A stretch of 6,617 bases of DNA from JBGTKH01 sp041744735 (GCA_041744735.1 JBGTKH010000209.1:1-6617), one strand, 5' to 3'. Positions 1 through 6,295 are shown, numbered from the stretch's first letter. The notes: a model not told the origin generated them from the sequence alone. Translations and numbers: made by a program.

Positions 1-2
1 TC

Positions 3-533
3 GACGGCGGGCGAGCGCTGCGGGCCGTGTTGGCGGCGCTGTGGTCGCACGCCGGGCGGCGGCATGCCAGCATCATGGTGGCGCGGCTGGCACAGATCGC
101 CGCCGTGGGGTTGCTGATTGCGGCGTGGCTGGTTCGCAACGAAGAGATGCACGGCGTAGCTCCCGCGTGGTTAGCGCTGGTGCTGTTGGCCATCTGCCTG
201 TTCTTCAGTGCCAGCTATGAACAAGACCGCTACGATGACGAATCGGAGGACGACGAACTGTTTGGCTACGATTTTTCACAGGGCTACACCAGTCTCGAAC
301 GCAGCGACGAGTCGCCACAGACCGAACCGGGGCCGATCTCTCATTGGTTCGAGCAGCGGCGTCTGGCCAAGCAGCGCCGGCAGCGTGAGATCGAAGTGGA
401 AGAGGAGCGCCGCGTCGATGAGATCCTTGCCCGCCTGCACCAACACGGCCTGGAAAGCCTCTCGCCCGAGGACCGTGATGTGCTCGATCGCGTCAGCACA
501 CGCTATCGCAACCGTGAAGGCCACGGTGCGTAG
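3..533 (+). CDS. M50 site-2-type membrane metalloprotease, C-terminal part (partial at window edge)
   Basis: The frame is open to the left edge and starts with DGGRALRA, which matches the third zinc-site motif of site-2 proteases (usual form N-x-x-P-x-x-x-x-DGG-R). The first Asp would be the third zinc ligand, and the HExxH motif would lie upstream, outside the window. Two hydrophobic segments follow (about residues 26-44 and 54-69, counted from that Asp). Then come an acidic linker rich in D and E (about 72-84) and a charged helical tail ending in VDEILARLHQHGLESLSPED. That tail resembles the short C-terminal extension seen on some bacterial membrane proteases (I recall it as DUF6576; unverified). 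A GTG at 27 could be called as a start, but that would remove the DGG motif, so the gene is better read as continuing from upstream. The family cleaves membrane-spanning substrates within the bilayer; no substrate can be inferred here. It runs convergent to the FHA gene. Confidence 0.72.
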   Translation, partial: DGGRALRAVLAALWSHAGRRHASIMVARLAQIAAVGLLIAAWLVRNEEMHGVAPAWLALVLLAICLFFSASYEQDRYDDESEDDELFGYDFSQGYTSLERSDESPQTEPGPISHWFEQRRLAKQRRQREIEVEEERRVDEILARLHQHGLESLSPEDRDVLDRVSTRYRNREGHGA

Positions 534-658
534 CTAGTACTTTGTCAAAGCTAAAAATGTGGGGTAAGCATCCTGCTTGCCAACGCGATTTAACGCAAGC
601 TGGAAGCTTACGCCACATAACTGGCCGACCCCAAAACTAAGGTTTGACGAAGCACTAG
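534..658. repeat. Long imperfect palindrome, MITE-like, between two convergent genes
   Basis: The ends are inverted copies: ctagtactttgtcaaa at 534-549 against the reverse complement of 643-658 (ctagtgcttcgtcaaa), 14 of 16 matching. A second inner pair, 557-580 against 595-618, matches at 21 of 24 positions around a 14-nt loop (581-594). The right arm carries an extra stretch of roughly 18 bases (about 619-640). The element starts one base after the protease stop codon and ends two bases before the stop codon of the FHA gene, so it fills the whole convergent gap. As RNA it would fold into a long hairpin from either strand and could end transcription of both genes. It has no coding capacity. 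A non-autonomous transposable repeat is the likeliest identity; a dedicated bidirectional terminator is the alternative. Confidence 0.7.
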
Positions 659-659
659 A

Positions 660-1331
660 CTAGTAATCGGTTTCGCCTGGTTCGCCGATGGACCGCAGGT
701 ACTCGGCCAAGCGCGCCTGGATGTCCAAGAGGTTTTGCCATTGGCGCGCATCGACAGAAACTCGCGGTGACTTGCCGTCGGACTGCACCGATTGCAATAG
801 GTTGCGGATGCGGATGTGAAGATACTCCAGCATCTCCGCGAGTTGTGCGGCCTGAGCGGGACTCATGCGGCCGGGCAAATCGGGCGGATCGAGCAAGTGC
901 AGTTTGGCTTGGAAGTCGAAATCCTCGAACGAATTCAGCCCCGATCCCGAACTTTCGTCTTTCTTGCGACGGAACTTTTCCGCTTTGCCGGCCGGCGGAT
1001 CTTCGCCGCGCAGACGAGCCAGCCGTTCGGCGATTTGCTCGCGCGTGCCGAACAGCAACACCGAACGCCCCACGGTGATCATGTCGCCGTAACGCAGAAT
1101 TCGTAGTTGAATGTCCTCGCCGTTGACCTTGGTGCCGTTGGTGCTTTCCAAGTCGGTCAGCACCAGTTTGTCGTGGTCTTCCTGAATCTTGATGTGGAAG
1201 CGGCTGACGCGCTCGTCGTTCAACTGAATCGAGTTGCCTTCTTCGCGGCCGATGGTCACCGGCGCCGAAAGGTCCGCGAAAATGCGACCTCGGTCAGCAC
1301 CATCTAACACGCGCAGGGTAATCATTGTCAT
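660..1331 (-). CDS. FHA-domain protein, 223 residues
   Basis: An N-terminal forkhead-associated domain spans about residues 4-97. Its conserved signature is visible: GR at 28-29, N33 and I35, SRFH at 43-46, and DLESTNGTKVNG at 60-71. FHA domains bind phosphothreonine peptides, so this is probably a reader for a Ser/Thr kinase pathway. A charged Lys/Arg/Asp linker follows, then a helical C-terminal region of about 90 residues (LPGRMSPAQAAQLAEMLEYL onward) that I cannot assign. No signal peptide or membrane segment is seen, so it is probably cytosolic. The frame can be extended to 1415, but that ATG lies inside the promoter spacer, upstream of the -10 box. The ATG at 1329-1331 (or 1323-1325, two codons on) therefore fits better. 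No strong ribosome binding site is visible. Confidence 0.85.
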   Translation of the reverse strand: MTMITLRVLDGADRGRIFADLSAPVTIGREEGNSIQLNDERVSRFHIKIQEDHDKLVLTDLESTNGTKVNGEDIQLRILRYGDMITVGRSVLLFGTREQIAERLARLRGEDPPAGKAEKFRRKKDESSGSGLNSFEDFDFQAKLHLLDPPDLPGRMSPAQAAQLAEMLEYLHIRIRNLLQSVQSDGKSPRVSVDARQWQNLLDIQARLAEYLRSIGEPGETDY

Positions 1332-1401
1332 CGGCCGTCGCTCAACAGAACACAGTGCGCGGGGAACGCATCTAAACCAAATTCCAAATTCCCCACTTGC
1401 G

Positions 1402-1431
1402 CTTATAGCATCCACACGAAACGTGGGTCAA
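1402..1431 (-). promoter_or_regulatory. sigma70-like promoter of the FHA gene
   Basis: On the minus strand, TTGACC (1431-1426; 5 of 6 to TTGACA) and TATAAG (1407-1402; 5 of 6 to TATAAT) are separated by 18 bases. Transcription would start near 1395, leaving a leader of about 60 bases before the ATG at 1331. This position excludes the longer in-frame start at 1415. Confidence 0.55.
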
Positions 1432-1470
1432 GTCTGCCCCTAGGATTTCCGCGACAAGGCGCACCTGGTC

Positions 1471-1508
1471 CGCCTCCGCGTGAGAAGGAAGAATCTCACG
1501 CCGAGGCG
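1471..1508. repeat. Strong inverted repeat (hairpin) upstream of the Prx-like gene
   Basis: The arms cgcctc-c-gcgtgaga (1471-1485) and tctcacgc-c-gaggcg (1494-1508) form 14 base pairs with one C/C mismatch around an 8-base purine loop (1486-1493). An alternative pairing, cctccgcg (1473-1480) with cgcggagg (1516-1523), would compete with it. One frame across it reads EESHAEAQ, close to the spurious 'ESHAEAQ' peptides that come from a dispersed 'cgcagaggcgcagagg' repeat found in several phyla. It is therefore probably a degenerate interspersed repeat rather than a gene-specific switch. The rest of the 1332-1588 gap shows no convincing gene. Confidence 0.55.
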
Positions 1509-1588
1509 CAAGGATCGCGGAGGAAGTACATGGGGCTGGCTCGGCAGAAGCTGGACGCGGATGAGAAGTTGCGCTAGCATGTATGGTC

Positions 1589-2128
1589 ATGACTCTTGTC
1601 GGATCTAAAGCGGTTTCATTTGCGTTGACTGATTCCGCGGGCAACGTGCATCGGTTAGAGCAGTACGCCGGCCAGTGGTTGCTGTTGGTCTTTCATCGTC
1701 ATTTGGGGTGACTGCCGTGCCAAGAGCATCTGTCGCAGTTGCGGCAGCACGAACACGAGCTCGATGACTTGCATGTGCAGCCCTTGGTAATCACATTCGA
1801 AGCGGGACCGCTGGCTCAAGCGTATGTCCGCCGCACCGGCTTGAAGTGGCCGCTGTTGGTCGACCAGTCGCGGGAACTGTACGAAGCCTACGGCATGCTC
1901 CGCGGCCGGTGGTGGGACATCTATGGACCGGCAAGCTGGTGGGTGTATGCGAAACTGCTGTTTCAAGGCCGCCGCCTGCGCCGCCCGACCGACGACGTGC
2001 ATCAACTAGGCGGCGACGTGCTGATCGATCCCGCCGGTGTCGTCCGCCTGCATCACATCGGCCGCGGCCCGGCGGATCGGCCGGACGTCTCTCGATTGCT
2101 GCACGTCATTCAGGAAGTTTCCATTTAG
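1589..2128 (+). CDS. Peroxiredoxin-like (AhpC-TSA_2 / Prx-like2) protein, candidate selenoprotein with UxxC active site
   Basis: Reading the in-frame TGA at 1709-1711 as selenocysteine gives a 179-residue thioredoxin-fold protein. From the N-terminus it shows: VGSKAVSFALTDSAGNVHRL (the usual 'G..AP.F.L.D..G..v.L' start); the core strand WLLLVFHRHLG; U41-L-P-C44-QEH, where this family has CxxC; a middle region LKWPLLVDQSRELYEAYGM; and a family-like C-terminal part, RGRWWDIYGPASWWVYAKLL, then RRPTDDVHQLGGDVLIDPAG and VRLHHIGRGPADRP. No other stop interrupts the frame, and both sides of the TGA are needed to make the fold. The likely role is reduction of peroxides or disulfides in the cytoplasm, with Sec attacking and Cys44 resolving. 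An ATG at 1583 is an alternative start two codons upstream; neither has a clear ribosome binding site. Ordinary gene calling would start at 1739 and lose the active site. The alternative is a Cys-to-stop nonsense mutation or a sequence error. Confidence 0.72.
1712..1747 (+). promoter_or_regulatory. Stem-loop directly after the TGA, possible bacterial SECIS element
   Basis: ctgccg (1712-1717) pairs perfectly with cggcag (1742-1747), beginning with the base after the TGA codon. Inside, two continuations are possible: caa/ttg (1721-1723 with 1739-1741) with a 3-base bulge, or tgc/gca (1718-1720 with 1735-1737), then aga/tct (1723-1725 with 1729-1731) closing a small loop gca that starts with G1726. 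Bacterial SECIS elements are hairpins in the coding sequence just downstream of UGA, with a G at the start of the apical loop. Here that G is about 14 bases past the UGA, slightly shorter than typical. The folding was done by eye. Confidence 0.45.
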
Positions 2129-2136
2129 ATTGTGCA

Positions 2137-2161
2137 CGATCGGCAACCGATCGAATTTTTT
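2137..2161 (+). terminator. Rho-independent terminator of the Prx-like gene
   Basis: A perfect 7-bp stem, cgatcgg (2137-2143) and ccgatcg (2147-2153), closes a 3-base loop caa and is followed by aa and six T. It begins 8 bases after the stop codon, so the Prx-like gene is its own transcription unit, separate from the surface-protein gene. Confidence 0.75.
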
Positions 2162-2218
2162 CGCCACGTTGCCAAAATTTCGTGCCCGGAATCTTGCAGT
2201 GATTGCAATGCTGTCTAG

Positions 2219-2282
2219 GGAGAGATGCGCAATCGCCGAGCCAACTGGAACTGGGCAGGGGCTCGGCGATGCGATCCTCTCC
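2219..2282 (+). promoter_or_regulatory. Extended hairpin in the leader of the surface-protein gene
   Basis: A perfect 11-bp inverted repeat, atcgccgagcc (2232-2242) and ggctcggcgat (2260-2270), surrounds a 17-base loop. It is extended by an outer ggagag/ctctcc pair (2219-2224 with 2277-2282) across an internal loop. It lies between the terminator and the start codon at 2350. The downstream sequence is pyrimidine-rich but has no T run, so it is not a classic terminator. It may be a leader structure or a second, weaker terminator; its role is unknown. Confidence 0.45.
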
Positions 2283-2349
2283 GGTCTTTGCTTCGTGTTT
2301 CTTGCGTTGCTCTTACGTCGGTTCAAAGTTCTTTCTTGAGGGTCGGTGT

Positions 2350-2724
2350 ATGCGTATGCGGTGTCAAAAGGAGAGGGCCAGATGGCGATTGTTACAGTCG
2401 AAGAAGAGCCGTTCTCGGCGGAAGCTCACCCGGCGGCTGCTGTTTCAGGAACTGGAGGGCCGGCAGTTGCTAAACGCGGCGCCGATGCTGGTCAATCCGA
2501 TTCCGGACCAATCGGCGGATGAAGATGCGCCGGCGTTTGTGGTTGACTTATCCACCGTCTTCGACGATCCCGATCTGGCTGCAGGCGACAACCTGACGCT
2601 GAACGTGCAGGACAATGACAATCCCGCGGTGGCATCGGCCAGTGTCGACGGCACGACATTGACGCTCAACCTGCTCCCAGACCAGCACGGCACGGCGTAC
2701 GTCACGATTCGGGCCACCGATTAG
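2350..2724 (+). CDS. Surface cadherin/Ig-like repeat protein, N-terminal fragment ended by an amber codon
   Basis: The ATG at 2350 has a good ribosome binding site (gaggg, 2338-2342, 7 bases upstream). The product begins with a very basic stretch (RSRRKLTRRLL) and then FQELEGRQLLNAAP, an LExRxLL-type N-terminal motif found on exported giant proteins of planctomycetes. The first cadherin/Ig-like repeat follows: NPIPDQSADEDAPAFVVDLS, then TVFDDPDLAAGDNLTLNV, up to VTIRATD. Translation stops at TAG (2722-2724), exactly where the next repeat has Gln (RATDQAGE at about 3046). The same frame continues after the TAG as AGEFAESTFQLTVNSVNDAP, so this is the 5' part of one larger gene. Readthrough would be needed to make more than 124 residues. 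A longer frame back to 2203 is unlikely because it crosses the leader hairpin. Confidence 0.7.
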   Translation: MRMRCQKERARWRLLQSKKSRSRRKLTRRLLFQELEGRQLLNAAPMLVNPIPDQSADEDAPAFVVDLSTVFDDPDLAAGDNLTLNVQDNDNPAVASASVDGTTLTLNLLPDQHGTAYVTIRATD

Positions 2725-2894
2725 GCGGGCGAGTTTGCCGAGAGCACATTTCAACTGACCGTCAATTCGGTGAATGATGCGCCGGTGCTGATTCAACCCA
2801 TCCCGGATGTCACAGCCGAGGAGTGTTCGCCGCCGATCGTGCTGGACGTGTCCGGTACTTTCGACGACCCGGACATTGCCACCGACTACGATAT
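2725..2894 (+). pseudogene. Orphaned segment of the surface-protein gene between the amber stop and a frameshift
   Basis: After the TAG the original frame goes on with the end of repeat 1 (AGEFAESTFQLTVNSVNDAP) and the first half of repeat 2 (PVLIQPIPDVTAEE, then LDVSGTFDDPDIATDYD). It then fails at 2899-2901 (TGA). The homologous continuation, SLTLSVTVDAGDG, starts at 2895 in another frame. Removing the two bases 'at' at 2893-2894 (sequence gat-at-agc) restores a normal '..DSLTLSV' junction. The simplest reading is a 2-bp insertion in an 'atat' tract, which together with the amber codon splits a gene that would encode about 1095 residues. Confidence 0.7.
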
Positions 2895-5639
2895 AGCCTG
2901 ACGCTCAGTGTCACCGTTGATGCCGGCGACGGCAGCGTTCCGGATTACAATCCGAACTTGCTGTCGGCCTCAGTCGTCGAGGGGGGCATTCAGTTGGATT
3001 TCACGGACGGTGAATTCGGCACCGTCAACGTGCTGGTGCGGGCCACCGATCAAGCGGGCGAGTACGTCGAGACGACCGTGCGCGTCACCGTTCCGTCGTC
3101 CGGCGGTTCGGGCGGCAGTAACTCGCCGCCCGAAGTGGCCGACGCCATCGCTGACTTTTCGGCCGAGGCAGAGCAAGGTTCCAGCGTGTTTGATCTCACG
3201 CACGTCTTCGCCGACGCCGAGGTCGCCGCGGGAAGCGACAGCTTGGCATACTCGGTCACCAGTTCCGATGAAACATTGGTCGCGGCGTCGATCCACGGCG
3301 ACAACTTGACGCTCAGCTACTTCCTTGGCCAGCTTGGCAGCGCGACGATTACGCTGCGCGCCACCGACAGCCACAATGAAATGGTGGAGACGTCATTCTC
3401 CGTTACCGTCGTGCCGTTCAATAACCCGCCCACAGCCACACCGCTGCCGCCGATCACGGTCGACGAAGACGCCGCCGATCAGGTCTTCAACTTGTGGGAC
3501 TATTTTGCAGACGCTGAAGATGCCGACGACCAGTTGACGTTCGACATTGCCTTGGGGCCTGAATCCTACTGGAGTCCCTTCGACGCCACGATCGATCCCG
3601 CCACGGGGCAACTCACCTTGTCGTTCCCGCCCGACGCATCGGGTCAAGCGGACTACGTCGTCTCGGCCACCGACGCGGGCGGCAAGAGCGTACTGTCGAC
3701 TCTCTCGGTAACCGTCAATGAAGTTAACGACCTGCCGACGGGGCCGGCGAGCCTCGTGACCGTCACGCTGCTCGACGCGCCGCAGGAAACGGTCGTCGAT
3801 CTTTGGGAATACTTCGGCGACGTGGAAGACGGCCCGGACATGACGTACGAAATTCTCGACGCCACCGTCACCAACCGCACGATGTTCGCCGGCGGGCCCA
3901 CAATCGACACGGACGATTTCCTGCGCGCGACGGCTTCGGACGTAACGGGCGGCACGTCACAAATCACAATCCGCGCGACCGATGCCAGCGGCGCTTCGGT
4001 CACCGGCACGTTCGAGTTCCGCACCGCGCCGCCCACCGTGTCGATTGTCGATACGAAGCACACGGGTGAAACGGCCGCGAAGGCGGGCCATTTTGAAGTC
4101 AAGCTCACAGGCACGCCCACAGGGATTGTCGAAGTGCCCTTCACTCTGACCGCGGCGCTCGGTGCATCCGCCGCGGCCGGCCTGCCGGCGGCCAATTACA
4201 CCGTCAGCCTGAGCAACAGCAGCAGCACGTTCGACGCAGCCACCCAGTCCGGCGTGCTGAAGTTCGACGGCGCGAAGCTCGTCAAGCTTACGATCGACGC
4301 GCCGGATGACGCGGATAAGGAGGGCGCTACCAGTGTCTCCCTGGCGTTGTCTTCCGGCACAAATTACAATGCGGGGACCATGTCTGACACGATGCGTATT
4401 TATGACGACGACAGCGGCGCGGTGGTCTACATCGCCCAAGTCAAACACACTCGCGAAGGCGCTGCGGAAAGCGACTATGGTGAGTTCGTATTGGAAAGCA
4501 TCGGCAAGACATTGCCGTTCGAGTGGTGCGCCCTGAACAACGGCGCCTCCTGCGACGATGCACCGGCCGACGCCGTATTCATGATCTGGGATGACGACGC
4601 CAATGCGTTGGTCCCCTGGACCAACTATCCCAACGTTCCCGAGTACAAAGTAAGTTACCAATTGACCGATTCCGTGGCCGCGCTACCGGGCGATGGCGAC
4701 TACACGGTGACGATGGGCTCACTGGCCTCCAACAAGTCGGCCAAAATCGCCATCATCCCGCCGCCTGACGATGGCGACGAAGTCGACGAATTCGTGAAAC
4801 TGAAACTCGTCCCCCGCAGCGGACCTTGGGGCATCGTCCAAACCGCCGCCGGCGACCACCTCGGCTGCTTCCAAACCGGCAGCTATGCGCTCGGCGCGCC
4901 GGACGTTGGAACGGTGACAATTCAAGACTCTGCTAATTGCTCATGTCAGTCGCCAATTATTCAGTCGGCGACGGACTCGTTACTAAATATCTCATATCCA
5001 CTTCCGACGATTCCAATTGAGTCCATTGGGCCTATCGTGACTGTGACAGAAACCATTGTCTACGTGTCACATCTTAATTCAGTCGTCGCCAACTGGCGAA
5101 ACAATGGCTGGGACTTTGCCGCTGATCTTTTGGCGAAGTTTCTTACGCAATATGACATGCCAATCGGCCAAGTCCACGACTTTTCGCGCCACGCATTGCG
5201 TGTGAAGAACGACAAAGTATTTGATCGATTGATGCGGGCCAAACTGACGGCAATTGCGCAAAGCAACTTCCAGGCAACGCCGCATTTTACCAATGGATTG
5301 GCTCGAGCGAGGAGATTGGATCTTCCAGATAATGACCCGGCGTTTTCGATTCGCTGGTACGACGGCGAGCTGTTTTATGCATTTGGTGGCGCGCGAGTAG
5401 GTTATACAAATGCCAAGCTATGTTTAACGGAAGTTAGCCCGAATGTAATAGAATGGACATTTTCTGGCGAGATAAGAGTGTGGGATGTATATACATTTCG
5501 TCCAACAGAATATGGTGTGAGGCTATTGTTTCCCTCGTACTTTGCGGCCCACCAGCTTGAAACGAGATTTGGGTATACGCCCTTCACAAGTCAGGTTTTA
5601 TTCCATGCCGAATATCGTGGAACGTTTGCCAATCCGTAA
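2823..5639 (+). CDS. Surface cadherin/Ig-like and Calx-beta-like repeat protein, main downstream part
   Basis: The genuine part of this frame starts near 2895; the residues called from the GTG at 2823 are out-of-frame sequence over repeat 2. In order it holds: the rest of cadherin-like repeat 2 (to about 3125); repeats 3 (3126-3425), 4 (3426-3734) and 5 (3735-4034), each with the pattern DEDA/..V.DL...F.D.ED...L.F.. and ending in RATD or SATD plus a terminal strand; two Calx-beta-like units (about 4035-4413, ending YDDD, and 4419-4938, ending VTIQD); and a distinct C-terminal module of about 235 residues (4939-5636). The many Asp and Asn residues at repeat junctions suggest calcium binding. 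Repeats of this type are built for extracellular adhesion or matrix. The downstream part alone has no export signal, so without the N-terminal piece it probably would not be secreted. Its end lies 98 bases before the LRR gene. Confidence 0.68.
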   Translation: MFAADRAGRVRYFRRPGHCHRLRYSLTLSVTVDAGDGSVPDYNPNLLSASVVEGGIQLDFTDGEFGTVNVLVRATDQAGEYVETTVRVTVPSSGGSGGSNSPPEVADAIADFSAEAEQGSSVFDLTHVFADAEVAAGSDSLAYSVTSSDETLVAASIHGDNLTLSYFLGQLGSATITLRATDSHNEMVETSFSVTVVPFNNPPTATPLPPITVDEDAADQVFNLWDYFADAEDADDQLTFDIALGPESYWSPFDATIDPATGQLTLSFPPDASGQADYVVSATDAGGKSVLSTLSVTVNEVNDLPTGPASLVTVTLLDAPQETVVDLWEYFGDVEDGPDMTYEILDATVTNRTMFAGGPTIDTDDFLRATASDVTGGTSQITIRATDASGASVTGTFEFRTAPPTVSIVDTKHTGETAAKAGHFEVKLTGTPTGIVEVPFTLTAALGASAAAGLPAANYTVSLSNSSSTFDAATQSGVLKFDGAKLVKLTIDAPDDADKEGATSVSLALSSGTNYNAGTMSDTMRIYDDDSGAVVYIAQVKHTREGAAESDYGEFVLESIGKTLPFEWCALNNGASCDDAPADAVFMIWDDDANALVPWTNYPNVPEYKVSYQLTDSVAALPGDGDYTVTMGSLASNKSAKIAIIPPPDDGDEVDEFVKLKLVPRSGPWGIVQTAAGDHLGCFQTGSYALGAPDVGTVTIQDSANCSCQSPIIQSATDSLLNISYPLPTIPIESIGPIVTVTETIVYVSHLNSVVANWRNNGWDFAADLLAKFLTQYDMPIGQVHDFSRHALRVKNDKVFDRLMRAKLTAIAQSNFQATPHFTNGLARARRLDLPDNDPAFSIRWYDGELFYAFGGARVGYTNAKLCLTEVSPNVIEWTFSGEIRVWDVYTFRPTEYGVRLLFPSYFAAHQLETRFGYTPFTSQVLFHAEYRGTFANP
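4939..5636 (+). other. C-terminal module of the surface protein with different composition
   Basis: From about 4915 the coding sequence becomes visibly more AT-rich than the repeats before it, and the repeat pattern ends. The module has a helical first half (NSVVANWRNNGWDFAADLLA, RLMRAKLTAIAQSNF) and a beta-rich second half (AFSIRWYDGELFYAFGGARV, then WTFSGEIRVWDVYTFRPTEY, then LETRFGYTPFTSQVLFHAEY). The pattern 'sGei.v.D.Y.F..' followed by 'R-F-x-Y-x-P-F' recalls the DUF3289-type domains at the tips of some secreted polymorphic proteins. This is from memory and unverified. No catalytic motif is recognised. Confidence 0.4.
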
Positions 5640-5737
5640 TGGATATGTCCACATATATAACGACAATGTGAAACTTCATTTGTCGTCTGACAAAATCCGC
5701 AGTAATGTGATGTTGAAAACGATGTTGGCATACTTCT

Positions 5738-6295
5738 ATGCACCTGCAGTTTAGTCTGAAGACGCTCTTAGGATTGATGCTAGCTGTCTTATGTAGTTCT
5801 CTGATCGCGAGATGGACCATTGACCTACATAGGCAATTGGACACGAACGCACGGGTCCTCCGGCACGTTGACGCTTTGGGGGGCACATGGGAGTATGGAG
5901 ATTTTGGTATCGGGATAGCATACATTTATTTGACGGGCACGCACGTAAGTGATAACGATTTACAAGTTTTAAACGAACTTAGCACCATCGAGTGTCTATT
6001 CCTCGCTAATACGGATATTAGCGACAATGGCTTGATAGCGATCGCCGAGATACGCGGGCTTCGTTCGCTGGATCTCGGCCAGACTAGCGTTTCGGATGAG
6101 GGCCTACGTTGGCTCTGGAAAATGAATTCGCTCCGCGATTTGGACCTTTCGGGCACAGAAATTACCGATGAGGGATTGAAACACTTGAGGCAAATGAGGT
6201 CTCTGTCAGGTCTGTCTCTTAAGGGAACTCAAACTAGCGAAACCGAGATCCGAAGCCTTCAATTGGCGCTGCCGTATTGTCATATTCACCATTAG
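5738..6295 (+). CDS. Small membrane-anchored leucine-rich-repeat protein, 185 residues
   Basis: The N-terminus MHLQFSLKTLLGLMLAVLCS is a short basic/hydrophobic leader (membrane segment about residues 7-25) of the type that opens many planctomycete LRR proteins. After a linker, about five 23-24-residue repeats follow from about residue 60, with the pattern L..LdL..T.vsDeGL..L..m; clear examples are LRSLDLGQTSVSDEGLRWL and LRDLDLSGTEITDEGLKHL. The protein closes with LALPYCHI, matching the usual 'LP.C.i' end of this family. It is a protein-interaction scaffold, probably facing the periplasmic or exoplasmic side; no partner can be named. There is no clear ribosome binding site, but the N-terminal motif fixes the start. 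It follows the surface gene on the same strand and has lower GC, like the end of that gene, which suggests a shared local origin. Confidence 0.82.
   Translation: MHLQFSLKTLLGLMLAVLCSSLIARWTIDLHRQLDTNARVLRHVDALGGTWEYGDFGIGIAYIYLTGTHVSDNDLQVLNELSTIECLFLANTDISDNGLIAIAEIRGLRSLDLGQTSVSDEGLRWLWKMNSLRDLDLSGTEITDEGLKHLRQMRSLSGLSLKGTQTSETEIRSLQLALPYCHIHH

Noticed and set aside
1332..1415. N-terminal extension of the FHA protein to the ATG at 1415
   Set aside because: That start lies within the spacer of the -35/-10 promoter (1402-1431), and the extra 28 residues have no family similarity.
1372..1644. A 90-residue minus-strand frame in the divergent intergenic region
   Set aside because: It runs through the hairpin repeat and the FHA promoter and overlaps the start of the Prx-like gene. 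Its Pro/Ala/Arg-rich sequence looks non-coding.
2203..2349. Extension of the surface-protein start back to 2203
   Set aside because: It would translate the leader hairpin. The ATG at 2350 has a well-spaced gaggg and directly precedes the basic N-terminus expected for this family.
3653..4661. Long open frames on the minus strand (180 and 234 residues) opposite the surface gene
   Set aside because: They mirror the high-GC repeat region; the plus-strand frame has clear repeat domains, while these show none.
5605..5754. A 49-residue frame (MPNIVERLPIRNGYVHIYND...) overlapping the end of the surface gene and the start of the LRR gene
   Set aside because: It overlaps both neighbours, has no ribosome binding site or recognised motif, and only about 98 bases are not already coding. 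It could be a coupled small gene, but nothing in the sequence supports it.
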